Positions 48,783 to 60,110 of a DNA stretch of 64,000 nt are shown here, piece after piece (the first letter of the stretch is position 1; every line of letters begins with the position of its first letter). Made by a program: the position numbers and the translations under genes. Source of the stretch: Welwitschia mirabilis (lineage: Eukaryota > Gnetophyta > Gnetopsida > Welwitschiales). Under the pieces are notes generated by a model that saw only the letters and a program-made list of their open reading frames with translations, did not search any database and was not told the DNA's origin. Where the stretch lies: assembly GCA_051453625.1 (NCBI GenBank), contig JBOZIK010000001.1:167713671-167777670 (forward strand). The letters run 5' to 3'.

Positions 48783-49206
48783 GTCCTTTTTCATGTTTTT
48801 ACAATTTCTGCAATTCTCATGATGTTTGTAGTTTTTTCAAGCCTTACTTTGCTTGGACCTTTTTTCTCCTTTAAAAATTATTCTTTTGTAGCTTTCACGT
48901 TATGTGGTAATTGTGAAATAGATTTTTTCATAGTCTATTTTTTAAATTTTTGTATAAAAATCTTTAAATTTTACTTAGAATTTGATTTTTAAGGTCCTTT
49001 TTCATGTTTTTACAATTTTTGCAATTTTCATGATGTTTGTAGTTTTTGCAAGAATTACTTTGCCTATATCTTTTTTCTCCTTTACAACTTTTTCTTTTAT
49101 AGCTCTCACTTTATGTGATAATGTGTGAAATATATTTTTTTCATAGTCTATTTTTTGACTTTTTGTATATAGATCTTTAAATTTTATTTAAAATTTGATT
49201 TTTTAA
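48783..49206. repeat. 211-bp tandem repeat, two copies
   Basis: Unit 1 (48,783-48,993) and unit 2 (48,994-49,206) share GTCCTTTTTCATGTTTTTAC, CATGATGTTTGTAGTTTTT, CTTTTTTCTCCTTTA, TTTCATAGTCTATTTTTT and AATTTGATTTTT in the same order and spacing, with roughly 85-90% identity by eye. No coding potential. Confidence 0.85.
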
Positions 49207-52200
49207 TTTTTGTCAGTTAAGCTACGTTGCATTTCCTATAAATTTTCTTAAGGTTTAATTTTTTATAGATTTTTTAAAAGACTAAGTCTTTATTAATTTC
49301 AATTTAATCTATAGTATCTTTTTAGGATTTCAAATTTATTTTTTCAAAATCATAGTTGTATAAGAAGTAGAATTTAAGGTTTATTTTTCACTTGTATCTC
49401 ACAAAGCACAAAGTGAAATTACATGAAATACAAATTATGATATCTTTGGAATACTTATATGCTATAAAAATAAATTATGCATGCAAATATGCTCTGGATT
49501 GAGAGAACAAATATGAAGAATATGGATGATTTCAAAACTTTTAAGAAGGACTACGTTTTAGATAAGGTAATAATAACAAACCCTATGAGACTTAGGGTTG
49601 ATTAATATTCCTACATTATATACTTAAGTATGTCATGCCATATGACTAGAGTGGCTTTATAAGTATGATTTTTATTAAATAGGTACGATTTATCTTGGTT
49701 TTAAGAGGGGATGTTAGATTCCAAAATTTACTAAAAGAAAAAAGGTTTAGTACATCAACATCAAAGGTAGACCTAACTACCAAATAAAAATAAGAAAATC
49801 TTAAAAGTATATTGTTCTTAGTGAAAACTAAAGAATATTAAAGAAATGAAATGAAAATAAAAATGAAATAGAAAACCCTATTATTTTTCTATAATAATTT
49901 ATATATTATCTAAGGGAATAAAGCCATTCTTAGAAAGGTAGAAACTCTGATTGCTTTATGATTTGATTCAATTTTAAATAGAGGAATTGTTTTGGTGATA
50001 TTATTTATACTATTTACTTTTATTTATGTTTACCATAACTCCTACTTGGAACTAAACTATCCCTAGTCACTCATCATTTATGAAAGTTAATATTGTAAGT
50101 AGATAGTGTTGTTTTAGCAAAAGGGAGAAAATATAAGTGATAAGAAGGATGAATTAGTGGAGGTTCATGGGAGGGAATTTAGAAAACTAGAGAAGGCCCA
50201 TCTGTCCAATGCTCAATAAGTTATAAAAGGTAAGCTATTTCTAATTATGCTTTCTTCACTTGTGTTTAAATTTTGAATGCTAAGTATTATAAAATATTAG
50301 CTTTATCTAAAGGAATAAGAAGTTTAAATATTACATTTGAGCATGATAAAATCTACAACTACAATGTTAAATGTAGAATAGCATGCATGGATGTAAATGC
50401 CTTTATATAAAGTTCTTCTGAATATGAAGTTATGGGTAATCTCCCAAAATGGCTTGCTTTAAAATAGGAAAGAAGTAATGGAGGGTTTTACTAATCCACA
50501 TCCATACACTTTAAATATATCTTCAAATATAAAAAATGTGAATGAAATTTTCTTCTTTACATAGCAGGAATCCAACATCATGTATATCCAAGTGTTGAAG
50601 CTCTTTCCGAGCAACAATTCTTGCAAAAAAAGATATCAACTAAAATATTGGTATTTTGGAATATAGAAATTCTTCTATAAATTTTTAAATGTAATAATCA
50701 TTTATGTTTTATGTTTTGTATTCCGTAGTTTTTATTAAATGAATAACTAATATTAATTTAATACTAAAAAGGATATGACCTATTTCTACCTTGTAAGAGA
50801 TTATATTTGAATCATCCTTTCATTGAAGACCTTCTAATAAATTATCTAAATAATTTAAGACATTGAATAATTTCTATAAAAAATTTCTTAACAAAATAAA
50901 AAATTGATTCATTATAAGGATTATCCATATAAAGCATCAAGATCTTCTTAGTTAATCTAGTTATTATGAGGTCTTATGAAAACCAATGGACTAACTTCAT
51001 TAGAAAATCATCTTCTAGACAACTAAAAAGCTTACATTACTAAAGATGCTAGAGACATTGAAAACCATTAAAGACTAATGAATAGTAACTATGCTTTATG
51101 AATATTGATTATATTCTTATTAAAATAATAAAAAATGTTTTACTAAGATTTCCATATGATCTCTAAAACATGCATTCTACAAATTTTAATAAAGTATGTA
51201 AATAAAATCCAATTAATGGGGATAATATCTTGCTAATAGCACCAATATTTAGAAGAATAAGGTATGAGACATTAAAGTAATGAATAAAATATAGGATTGA
51301 TACTAATAAAGTGCTAGTAATCCATTTTTCACATATAGCTTTAGCCTAATTATAGGTGTTACTTAGTCTCAAATCATCATTTTATTTGGGACAACAATAA
51401 TGTTGGTAATTAATTATGTTTAATCCTTTATGGTTATTGTTAATTAAGGATATAAAATTCTGAATAATAGCTTAAAAATTTGAATAATAATATCTAGAAG
51501 GATACCAATAAGAAGAGTAACACATATGAGTTATAACTATAATGTCCTCATAAGCTAAAACTTTACTTGTAAACGAAATCTTTTTAGTATTCTACTTATT
51601 AAACATTTTTTTGTTACTTTTTTAATGATTTACATTTAAAAACTAGGACTTATAGCCCTAAAAGAAAAAGGTATTATTAAAATTTTAAANNNNNNNNNNN
51701 NNNNNNNNNNNNNNNNNNNNNNNNNNNNNNNNNNNNNNNNNNNNNNNNNNNNNNNNNNNNNNNNNNNNNNNNNNNNNNNNNNNNNNNNNNNNNNNNNNNN
51801 NNNNNNNNNNNNNNNNNNNNNNNNNNNNNNNNNNNNNNNNNNNNNNNNNNNNNNNNNNNNNNNNNNNNNNNNNNNNNNNNNNNNNNNNNNNNNNNNNNNN
51901 NNNNNNNNNNNNNNNNNNNNNNNNNNNNNNNNNNNNNNNNNNNNNNNNNNNNNNNNNNNNNNNNNNNNNNNNNNNNNNNNNNNNNNNNNNNNNNNNNNNN
52001 NNNNNNNNNNNNNNNNNNNNNNNNNNNNNNNNNNNNNNNNNNNNNNNNNNNNNNNNNNNNNNNNNNNNNNNNNNNNNNNNNNNNNNNNNNNNNNNNNNNN
52101 NNNNNNNNNNNNNNNNNNNNNNNNNNNNNNNNNNNNNNNNNNNNNNNNNNNNNNNNNNNNNNNNNNNNNNNNNNNNNNNNNNNNNNNNNNNNNNNNNNNN

Positions 52201-52719
52201 NNNNNNNNNNNNNNNNNNNNNNNNNNNNNNNNNNNNNNNNNNNNNNNNNNNNNNNNTTTGAGTTTTGATTTCCATTGAAAAACTAAAAATTTATCTTAAT
52301 TGATAATAGATATTAAAAGAGCATAGTATTTTTAAATCTTAAACAACAATCTATAATGAAATTTGATTGATTCCTTATAAAGAAAATAAAACTATTTACT
52401 AAGAACTTGCTTTTGATTTTTTAAATCTAAATGCCTTTAATTAGATCATTAACTTCATCTTTTCAAGTAACATGCCATAAGAAGTCTATTACGATGATGA
52501 AAAAAAAAGGTGTTAAAGGAAAACATTAGTGAACATAATGTTAAATAAGGACATATGAAGATACACTAGTATTTATTACTACATAAACATAACATCATAA
52601 AATAAACATGCCACCATTCTAACAATGTGAGGCCAAAAATCTAGAAATCTTGAAAATTTTAATAATAAATTACCATTGTATTCTATCATAGAATTTAGCG
52701 TAATTAATATTAATAAAAA
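49207..52719. other. AT-rich spacer with a 567-N gap
   Basis: The gap covers 51,690-52,256. I see no gene or recognised element on either side. Confidence 0.45.
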
Positions 52720-52961
52720 ATATATCTTGAGAATGGATCTCATGTTGAAGATCTGAGATGTTCGGTGAATCTGGAGCATAGGAGTGAGTAAGGCTTGGAG
52801 GATCACAGATTGGTGGGGATAGTTTTGGTCCCTAGTCATGGAGCATGAGGGTGATTTTGGCCATAAAATAGACATTCTTCAGGTAATTTATGGGATTTTT
52901 CCATTTTGTAGTTCTGGTCAGATTTTAGGGTTTTTTTTTTTAATAGGGATTTAACCCTAAT

Positions 52962-53770
52962 GTGGAAAAGACTCAGTTCTCTAAAGAAGGGAAATCCCTT
53001 ATTTTGGACATCGATGAAGATGCCTATTGTAAGATTGAGAAGAAGCTCAGATACAGTCTAATTGGCAAATTTGTCTCATCTAGTCCTTGGCCAAGGTTAG
53101 ATCAGATTCGTAAATGGGTTGCTATGAAATGGACAAGAGTTAGTAAAGTTGATGTTATTACAATGCTAGAAGGGTTAGTATTATTTCAACTAGATAATAA
53201 ACAAGATCAGGATGAAATAATCACAATAGGACCATAGTTTTTTAGCGTTCGAGTCCTTGCCCTAATCAAATGGATGTTGGGGATGCAATCAGACCTAAAT
53301 CTATTTAAGAGATTTTCAATCTAGATTCGCATCCACAATTTCCCTCTAGAGTTTTGAAGATCTATTAAGGAGAATGACAGCTCAATTTGGTAAACTGATC
53401 AAACTTGACAGGATTACTATTAAACAGACAAGATTAGTATTAACTAAATTCTATGTTTGGATGAGCCTCGAGGATACCAAGGAGATCTAATCTGTAAAGT
53501 TTAGATCTAAATGGGATATTTGTAATCTTGATGTCATATATGAGAACCTTTCAATTCCTTGCACAGTCTGTGAAAAATCAAGACACCTCTTTGAAAGATG
53601 TGCTCCTTTTGAAAAGGAATGTTCACATTGTGGAATATTGGATTATCTACAAGAAGAACATCGAAAAAGAATAATTGATATTAAAGAAAAACCAAAGGAA
53701 ACCTATACTTTTTATAGGAAAACTACTTACAATCAGAACATATGTTAATATAAGAAAAGGAAAGAATAAA
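52962..53770 (+). pseudogene. LINE ORF1: DUF4283-type domain and zinc knuckle
   Basis: ORF1 of plant L1 elements makes an RNA-binding protein that packages the element's RNA. The first 91 codons are open (52,962-53,237) and read MEKTQFSKEGKSLILDIDED, then YSLIGKFVSSSPWPRLDQIR, KWVAMKW and LFQLDNKQDQDEIITIGP, a DUF4283-type pattern. Frame then breaks repeatedly. At 53,560-53,601 a perfect CX2CX4HX4C knuckle (CTVCEKSRHLFERC) is kept, followed by further Cys residues and a Lys-rich tail to about 53,770. The ATG at 52,962 is the natural start of the open part. Confidence 0.75.
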
Positions 53771-54035
53771 CCAAAAAAAGTACTACTATTTTCCCCAAGG
53801 AAAGCAAGAAAAAGAAAGTTTTAAAATAGGAGCATAATCCATTTTACTCTCTTATGGACAAGAATGATACCTAACAACCTATAAATGACGATGAACTTAA
53901 TGAAGTGGAAACCCAAATGAAGGGAAGGCCTAGCAATAGAATCCTTCAAGAATGAGAAATGACATAGAACATTGCAAATAGCTCCCAAGCCACTAACGAA
54001 GATACCTTAAGGAAAGAACATGCACCCAGAAAGGG

Positions 54036-54504
54036 TTGAAAACACCCTCAATGAATTGTCTCACATGGAATTACAGGGGATTAGGGTCCTCCTACAAGAA
54101 AAAGATCCTACAAAATCTGATCAGTCAATATAATATTAATTTGATCTACNNNNNNNNNNNNNNNNNNNNNNNNNNNNNNNNNNNNNNNNNNNNNNNNNNN
54201 NNNNNNNNNNNNNNNNNNNNNNNNNNNNNNNNNNNNNNNNNNNNNNNNNTATAATATTAATTTGATCTACTTACAGGAAAGAAAGATAAAAAATGATATG
54301 GGAAAAATAAATCTAGGGCGAAAATGGACATCTTTCATCATTGTAGCTCAAGGCAACTCTAGCGGCCTTCTAATTTCTACCAAAAAAGAGGCAGATCTAA
54401 TTCATAGTAGTAAGAACCACATTAGAATTCTTCTTAAGAATGAAGATTGGACTGTCATACATATTTATAGTCCACAATACAATCAAGACAAGGCCGCTAT
54501 ATTG
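54036..54504 (+). pseudogene. LINE ORF2, endonuclease domain (start)
   Basis: ORF2 begins with MNCLTWNYRGLGSSYKKKIL, the standard start of the plant LINE apurinic-type endonuclease (EEP family), with the Asn of the WN.RG motif kept. This enzyme nicks the target DNA. A 100-N gap (54,150-54,249) follows. After it the sequence repeats 21 bases and goes on with LQERKI, giving the catalytic Glu, then GRKWTSFIIVAQGNSSGLLI and WTVIHIYSPQY. The rest of the domain is lost in the 865-N gap (54,505-55,369). Apart from the gaps the frame here is open. Confidence 0.8.
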
Positions 54505-55369
54505 NNNNNNNNNNNNNNNNNNNNNNNNNNNNNNNNNNNNNNNNNNNNNNNNNNNNNNNNNNNNNNNNNNNNNNNNNNNNNNNNNNNNNNNNNNNNNNNN
54601 NNNNNNNNNNNNNNNNNNNNNNNNNNNNNNNNNNNNNNNNNNNNNNNNNNNNNNNNNNNNNNNNNNNNNNNNNNNNNNNNNNNNNNNNNNNNNNNNNNNN
54701 NNNNNNNNNNNNNNNNNNNNNNNNNNNNNNNNNNNNNNNNNNNNNNNNNNNNNNNNNNNNNNNNNNNNNNNNNNNNNNNNNNNNNNNNNNNNNNNNNNNN
54801 NNNNNNNNNNNNNNNNNNNNNNNNNNNNNNNNNNNNNNNNNNNNNNNNNNNNNNNNNNNNNNNNNNNNNNNNNNNNNNNNNNNNNNNNNNNNNNNNNNNN
54901 NNNNNNNNNNNNNNNNNNNNNNNNNNNNNNNNNNNNNNNNNNNNNNNNNNNNNNNNNNNNNNNNNNNNNNNNNNNNNNNNNNNNNNNNNNNNNNNNNNNN
55001 NNNNNNNNNNNNNNNNNNNNNNNNNNNNNNNNNNNNNNNNNNNNNNNNNNNNNNNNNNNNNNNNNNNNNNNNNNNNNNNNNNNNNNNNNNNNNNNNNNNN
55101 NNNNNNNNNNNNNNNNNNNNNNNNNNNNNNNNNNNNNNNNNNNNNNNNNNNNNNNNNNNNNNNNNNNNNNNNNNNNNNNNNNNNNNNNNNNNNNNNNNNN
55201 NNNNNNNNNNNNNNNNNNNNNNNNNNNNNNNNNNNNNNNNNNNNNNNNNNNNNNNNNNNNNNNNNNNNNNNNNNNNNNNNNNNNNNNNNNNNNNNNNNNN
55301 NNNNNNNNNNNNNNNNNNNNNNNNNNNNNNNNNNNNNNNNNNNNNNNNNNNNNNNNNNNNNNNNNNNNN

Positions 55370-56472
55370 AGGGGCTAGTTAAACTTCCACTTGAAGCTTA
55401 TGGTCTAAATAAGATTATCTCACATTACCATCCTATCAAACTTAGAATGGGGATGATCTTACCCCTAAAAACTTCATTTTGTATGAAATGGTATTGCATT
55501 AACTAGACAAAAACTAAAGTACTATTGGAAAAAATATGGGTACAATATAATGGTACTCAACCTATAACTTTTTTGTATAAAGGCCTCAATACCCTAAAGG
55601 CTTACATAAGAGATTGGAGAAGGAAAGATAAAGAGAGATTTGAAATAAAAGTTGAATTTGAGGAGGAACTCAAAAGTATTCAAACTGAGCAAGAGAAGGA
55701 AGGTAACCAAGACAGTCTTTACAGCAAAGAATATCAGTGCTTAATGAATCTCTAAGAAATAAATGCTGATGAAGAACATTATTGGAGAGAATGCTCAAGG
55801 ATCAAGTGGGTAAAAGAGGGTGATAAATAAATTAGATTATTCTTCCAGTAAGTCAACCAACATAGATCTAATAATAGAATCAAAAGACTATCTGTAGGAG
55901 GTCAAGTTACAAAAAATGAAAAGGATATAGCTAAGAAATTATAGGTCCATCTAAAGAGAATTTGGGAATGGGACAATATTACCCATGGCTTAATTCTAAA
56001 AAATAAGAAAGTCTCGAGTGAAGATAATTATATGTTGACTAAATCCCTAAATAGAAAAGTGATTTTATCTGCTGTTAGATCCATGAAGAATAACCAAGCC
56101 CTCGGCCCTAATGGTTGGTTAGTCAAACTTTTCAAATCCCACTTCTTCATTCTAGGGGATAACCTTCATGATGTAATGCAAGAAGTCCTCCACAATAGAT
56201 AGATTCCTAGGGAGATAAATAAAACTAGAGTGGTACTCATTTTAAAAAAAAGAAATGCTAGCAAACCAGAGGATTTTAGACCTCTAGGTATTTGTAATGT
56301 TATTTACAAAATTTTTATGAAAATCATGATTGGCCAAATCATCCCCTTACTTCTCAATGTGATTTTAGATAACCAAGTCAGCTTTATCCGATTCTAGTAT
56401 ATTCAAGACCAAATCCTCTTGATGCATGAGATCATTCACTCCGTTAAAAAATACAAATTTCTTCTCCTTATT
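55370..56472 (+). pseudogene. LINE ORF2, linker and reverse transcriptase part, copy 1
   Basis: After the gap the linker reads FLYKGLNTLKAYIRDWRRKD with a helical Glu/Lys-rich stretch (55,600-55,700). The reverse transcriptase follows: AVRSMKNNQALGPNGWLVKL (about 56,080), INKTRVVLILKKRNASKPED and FRPLGICNVIYKIFMK (about 56,215-56,320), and DQILLMHEIIHSVKKYKF (about 56,410), ending at the 56,473 gap. The A.GPDG motif has Asn for Asp. Stops occur, for example at 55,502, 55,753 and 56,396. The catalytic YxDD lies beyond the cut. Confidence 0.8.
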
Positions 56473-56572
56473 NNNNNNNNNNNNNNNNNNNNNNNNNNNN
56501 NNNNNNNNNNNNNNNNNNNNNNNNNNNNNNNNNNNNNNNNNNNNNNNNNNNNNNNNNNNNNNNNNNNNNNNN

Positions 56573-58700
56573 AAGAGAGGTTTGAATTAAAAGCTGAACT
56601 TGAGGAGAAAATCAAGAGCATCCAAACTAAGTAGGAGAAGGAAGGTAACTAGGAGAATATTAGTGCCTAATGGATCTCTAAGAAATAAATGCTGATGAAA
56701 AACATTACTGAAGTAAATGCTCAAGGTTCAAGTGACTAAAAGAGGATGATAAACATGCTAGATTCTTATTCCAATAGGTCAATTAGCATAAATCTGATAA
56801 TAGGATCAAAATACTATCTTAGGAAGTTAAATCACATAAAATGAAGAGGATATAACTAAGGAATTGTAGGTTCATCTTAAGAAAATCTGGAAATGGGACG
56901 ATATCACCCCTGGCTTAATTCCAGAAAATAAGAAAGTCTCAAATGAAGATAATTATATGTTGACTAAACCCCTGAACAGAGAAGAAATCTTATCTGCAGT
57001 AAGATCCATAAAGAATAACTGAGCCCCTGGCTCTGATGGTTAGCCAGTCGAACTTTTTAAATCTCACTTCTCCATCCTAGGGGATAACCAATGTAATGCA
57101 GGAAGTCTTCCACAACATACGAATTCTTAGAAAAATAAACAGAACTAGGTTAGTACTCATACTGAAAAAAGTGATGCTAGCAAACCAAAAGATTTTAGGC
57201 CTTTAGGTATTTGTAACATCATTTACAGAATTTTTGCGAAAATTATTATTGGCTGAATCGCCTCCCTGCTTCCCAATGTGATTTCAGAGAACCAAGTTGG
57301 CTTCATCTAATCTAGGTATATCCAAGACTAAATCCTCTTGACTCATGAGATTATTCACTCAATTAAAAAATACAAATTTCTTCTCCTTATTGCTAAATTA
57401 GATATTGCTAAAGCTTATGATTTTGTTAGATGACAAGATTTAGGGTGTATTCTTAGAAAAATAGGCTTTTCTCAAGATATTATTAATCTCTGGCTAGACA
57501 TACATGCTTCCACTGAATTTAGTATGGAGTTCAACAATCATAGATCAAATTTCTTCTCAGTAGAAAGAGGTTTGAGACAAGGGAACTCTATATCCCCATA
57601 CCTTTTTTTATTTTTGATGAATGTATTACAGGTATTCTTGAGAAGGAACAGAGTTACAAAAAGTAGAATTGGAGGCCAAATCTTTGTAAACAATCATTAT
57701 GTGGATGATACCATCATCATGACTAAGGCTTGATGTCACCAAGGAAAATTAATAAAAAATGCCATGAACATCTTTGTAGAGACAACAGGGCTTTACACTA
57801 ATTTGAAAAAATCAAGAATACATACCTTGGATAAAAAATGTATCAGAGGAGATGAAATTGCCTAAATCTTAAGTATAAAAATGTATCAGAGGAGATGAAA
57901 TTGCCTAAATCTTAAGTATAAAGTTAGGAAATCTATGGGATATCTACCTAGGTATCCCTCTTTTAAATTGGCACAAGACAAATACCTAGAATTACATATT
58001 GGAATCCATTCAAAGGCGGTGCAGCTCATGGTAAAATAACGTTCTCTCCTCAAAGGCTAAAATCATTCTCACAAACTCTTTCTTAATCTTATCCTTCTAG
58101 TACATAGCTTCTGTTATCGCTCCCTTAAGAAATATTATACAAAAATTAACAAGATCTTAAAGGACTTTATTTGGTCAGGAGGAAAGGATCACCACCAAAT
58201 TCATCTCTACAAATGGGAGATTATTGCCTATTCAAAGGAATCAGAAGATTGGGGGATTCAAAAACATGAAGATTATATCCTCACTAGAGCACATAGAATC
58301 TTAAAGAGACTGTGAAAAGAAGTTCAGCCTTGGTGTAATTTGATTAATTACAAATCCAAATATTAGAAGATTAATTATGGGGAGTCCTATCTAAGGAAGT
58401 ATCTCAGCAAAGCTCACCAACAACTCATAGACTTAAACATTTGTTAATCTGATTCAACCAAGCAGATATTTATAAAGAATTATGAAAAACAAGATGTTTA
58501 CAAAAAGTATTGAAGGGGATAGATTCCAGAAAAATTAAGGTTTTTTGCTGGCTAAAATATCATCAAAGAATTTTAATAAGAGACTAATTGCTCAAAAGGG
58601 GATTCTAAGTAGATCCTAACTATTCCACTTACTAGTTCAATTTAGAAATAATAAAACATATTTTTCATCAATGCATTTGAAGTAAAGAATTAATCTTCAT
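56573..58700 (+). pseudogene. LINE ORF2, copy 2: reverse transcriptase core to zf-RVT end
   Basis: The first 819 bases repeat 55,631-56,472. From 57,391 it goes further: AKLDIAKAYDFVR (about 57,392), then an open 69-codon stretch (57,524-57,733) with FFSVERGLRQGNSISPYLFL and the catalytic YVDD at 57,698-57,709, followed by ETTGLYTNLKKS. Then come YLGIPLLNWHK-like and GGFKNMKI segments. Near 58,530 KIKVFCWLKYHQRILIRD, and near 58,641-58,677 LEIIKHIFHQCI, mark the zf-RVT zinc-finger end of ORF2. Many stops and a 43-bp internal duplication (57,837-57,922) make it inactive. The enzyme would copy LINE RNA at the target site. Confidence 0.8.
57837..57922. repeat. 43-bp perfect tandem duplication in the LINE
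   Basis: The stretch containing AATGTATCAGAGGAGATGAA and ending in CTTAAGTATAA occurs twice with no mismatch (57,837-57,879 and 57,880-57,922). It shifts the ORF2 frame by one base, since 43 is not a multiple of three. Confidence 0.9.
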
Positions 58701-58880
58701 AATGATGAAGTAATACCAAACTTGTAACACCCCGATATGCATTTATTAAATGGGATCTACATGAATTTTTAGTAGATTTGGCTGATTAGAAATAATATAA
58801 TTTTCAATAACGCTCCTCTACCCTTTCCTATATATATAATAAGGAGGATAATTGACCTTCATTTCCAAATCAAAGTTGCA

Positions 58881-59830
58881 ATGGAAGCCACTACAACTAT
58901 TGAGCCTTCTGATCTAGGCCTCTTCGAAGGATACCCTACTCTATGGTATAAAATATAGATGGTGGGGTGGGGACTCCTTTTACATAAGCTAAGAGGAGAT
59001 AAGGAGGTTGATATCACCCACTTCTATAGGCAATGGAGACGAAAATGCACCACTTTCTGAAGAACTTCAATAGAAATCTCTGAAAACTCCCTCTTCAGGT
59101 TGCTAGAGATCCCTGTAGAAGGAAAGAAGATTTTGTTTGGAAGTAGAGGGTAACACGAAGCTCTCCACTTCTTTTTGGTGGAGTTCCTAAACTACCCAGT
59201 GGGCACAGGAAGACATAATTGCCCCCTTAAGGACTAGGTCTAAAACTCATGGATCATTATTTCATCTAATCAAGGAATTGCTCGAAGCTTTCAGGTATTT
59301 ATTTTGCTTTTTTTTTAAAGCTCTTGACTTGGAATGTTAGGTGAATCTGCCATTCTTTTTCATCCAAGTTCTTAAATAGAAGGATTCCTCAAGGCACGTA
59401 GGATTAATCTTGGCTCTTTGGAGAGCAGCATAAGAAGCTAGGATAAGAGAAGCCTCTCCTCCTTTACCTTATTATCACCCTCATCAGACTTCCTTTAGAA
59501 GAACCTATATAAGAATAACCTCTTTTGATAGGAACCCTAATCCAGAGGAAACTTCTATGCAAGACAACCTTAGAAAAAGAGGGGTGCCTTTGTTCCTAGG
59601 TCATGCAGGGAAGCCGTCTTCACCCCTGGCCCAACAGAAGACAACTGAGGAATACCTTTTCAGCATAGACCAGGAGTTGGCTCAAGATTAACTATCACCT
59701 AATAGTCAAGAGTAAGGTAGGCATGCTCAGCCCTCCTCTACTCTAGCCTTGGGCCCTAGCTCTTTGCAGAACTTTACTTTTAATTCCTCTTTAGTGGAAA
59801 TATGACTTCAACCTTAGGAGGACATCGACA
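58881..59830 (+). pseudogene. Broken reading frame of unknown family
   Basis: From the ATG at 58,881 the frame reads MEATTTIEPSDLGLFEGYPT, a stop at 58,956, then VDITHFYRQWRRKCTTF, stop, SIEISENSLFRLLEIPVEGK. The FY....I......LL.IP.EG pattern is loosely like a plant-transposon gag-type domain ('putative plant transposon protein'), but I cannot assign it. After further stops a Pro/Ser-rich stretch follows (GHAGKPSSPLAQQKTTEEYL near 59,605-59,660), leading to the J-domain remnant. Base composition is clearly richer in G+C than the flanks. Confidence 0.4.
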
Positions 59831-60110
59831 TGAACGTAGCTAAATGGGAGGTGTTACTAGCAACCATTCAGGGGTTGAAGAGATGCCCCTTTATCACATT
59901 GAGGCTTTCATACAAAGCCTTATCCTAGGCCATAAAATTTAGCTATAGGAAGAAAGCTCTTTATCTCCATCAAGCCAAAAATCCAGTAGGTGCTAAAGAA
60001 TTTAAGGAGATAAATCAAGCGTTTGAAGTCATCTCTGATGATGTGGGTAAATTTCCCCTCAAACATAATCATGGTAACATGTTCCTATTCTGTAGAGGAC
60101 TATAATCCTT
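59830..60110 (+). pseudogene. DnaJ (J) domain remnant with HPD changed to HQA
   Basis: From ATG 59,830 the frame reads MNVAKWEVLLATIQGLKR, then CPFITLRLSYKALS (helix I and turn), a TAG stop at 59,926, AIKFSYRKKALYLHQAKNP (helix II and loop) and AKEFKEINQAFEVISDD (helix III), ending at TAA about 60,108. This is the complete order of a J domain, the part of Hsp40 co-chaperones that stimulates Hsp70 ATPase. The invariant HPD is H-Q-A (59,968-59,976), and one in-frame stop splits the domain, so it should be inactive. The conserved KNP, KEIN.A and EV.SD positions are kept. The parent gene cannot be named. Lacking the usual motif and lying in repeat DNA, it is probably a captured, retroposed or ancient fragment. 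Confidence 0.65.

Larger units (their letters stand above)
52729..58720 (+). mobile_element. L1-type plant LINE, broken
   Basis: Onset of GC-richer sequence near 52,729 is followed by ORF1 (DUF4283 and CCHC knuckle), ORF2 endonuclease, reverse transcriptase and a zf-RVT end, all on the plus strand in the standard order. N-gaps lie at 54,150-54,249, 54,505-55,369 and 56,473-56,572. The first and last are flanked by repeated sequence, and the reverse transcriptase N-terminal part appears twice. The element may extend to the A-run at 60,439 if the block after 58,723 is its 3' part. All reading frames are interrupted. Confidence 0.8.
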
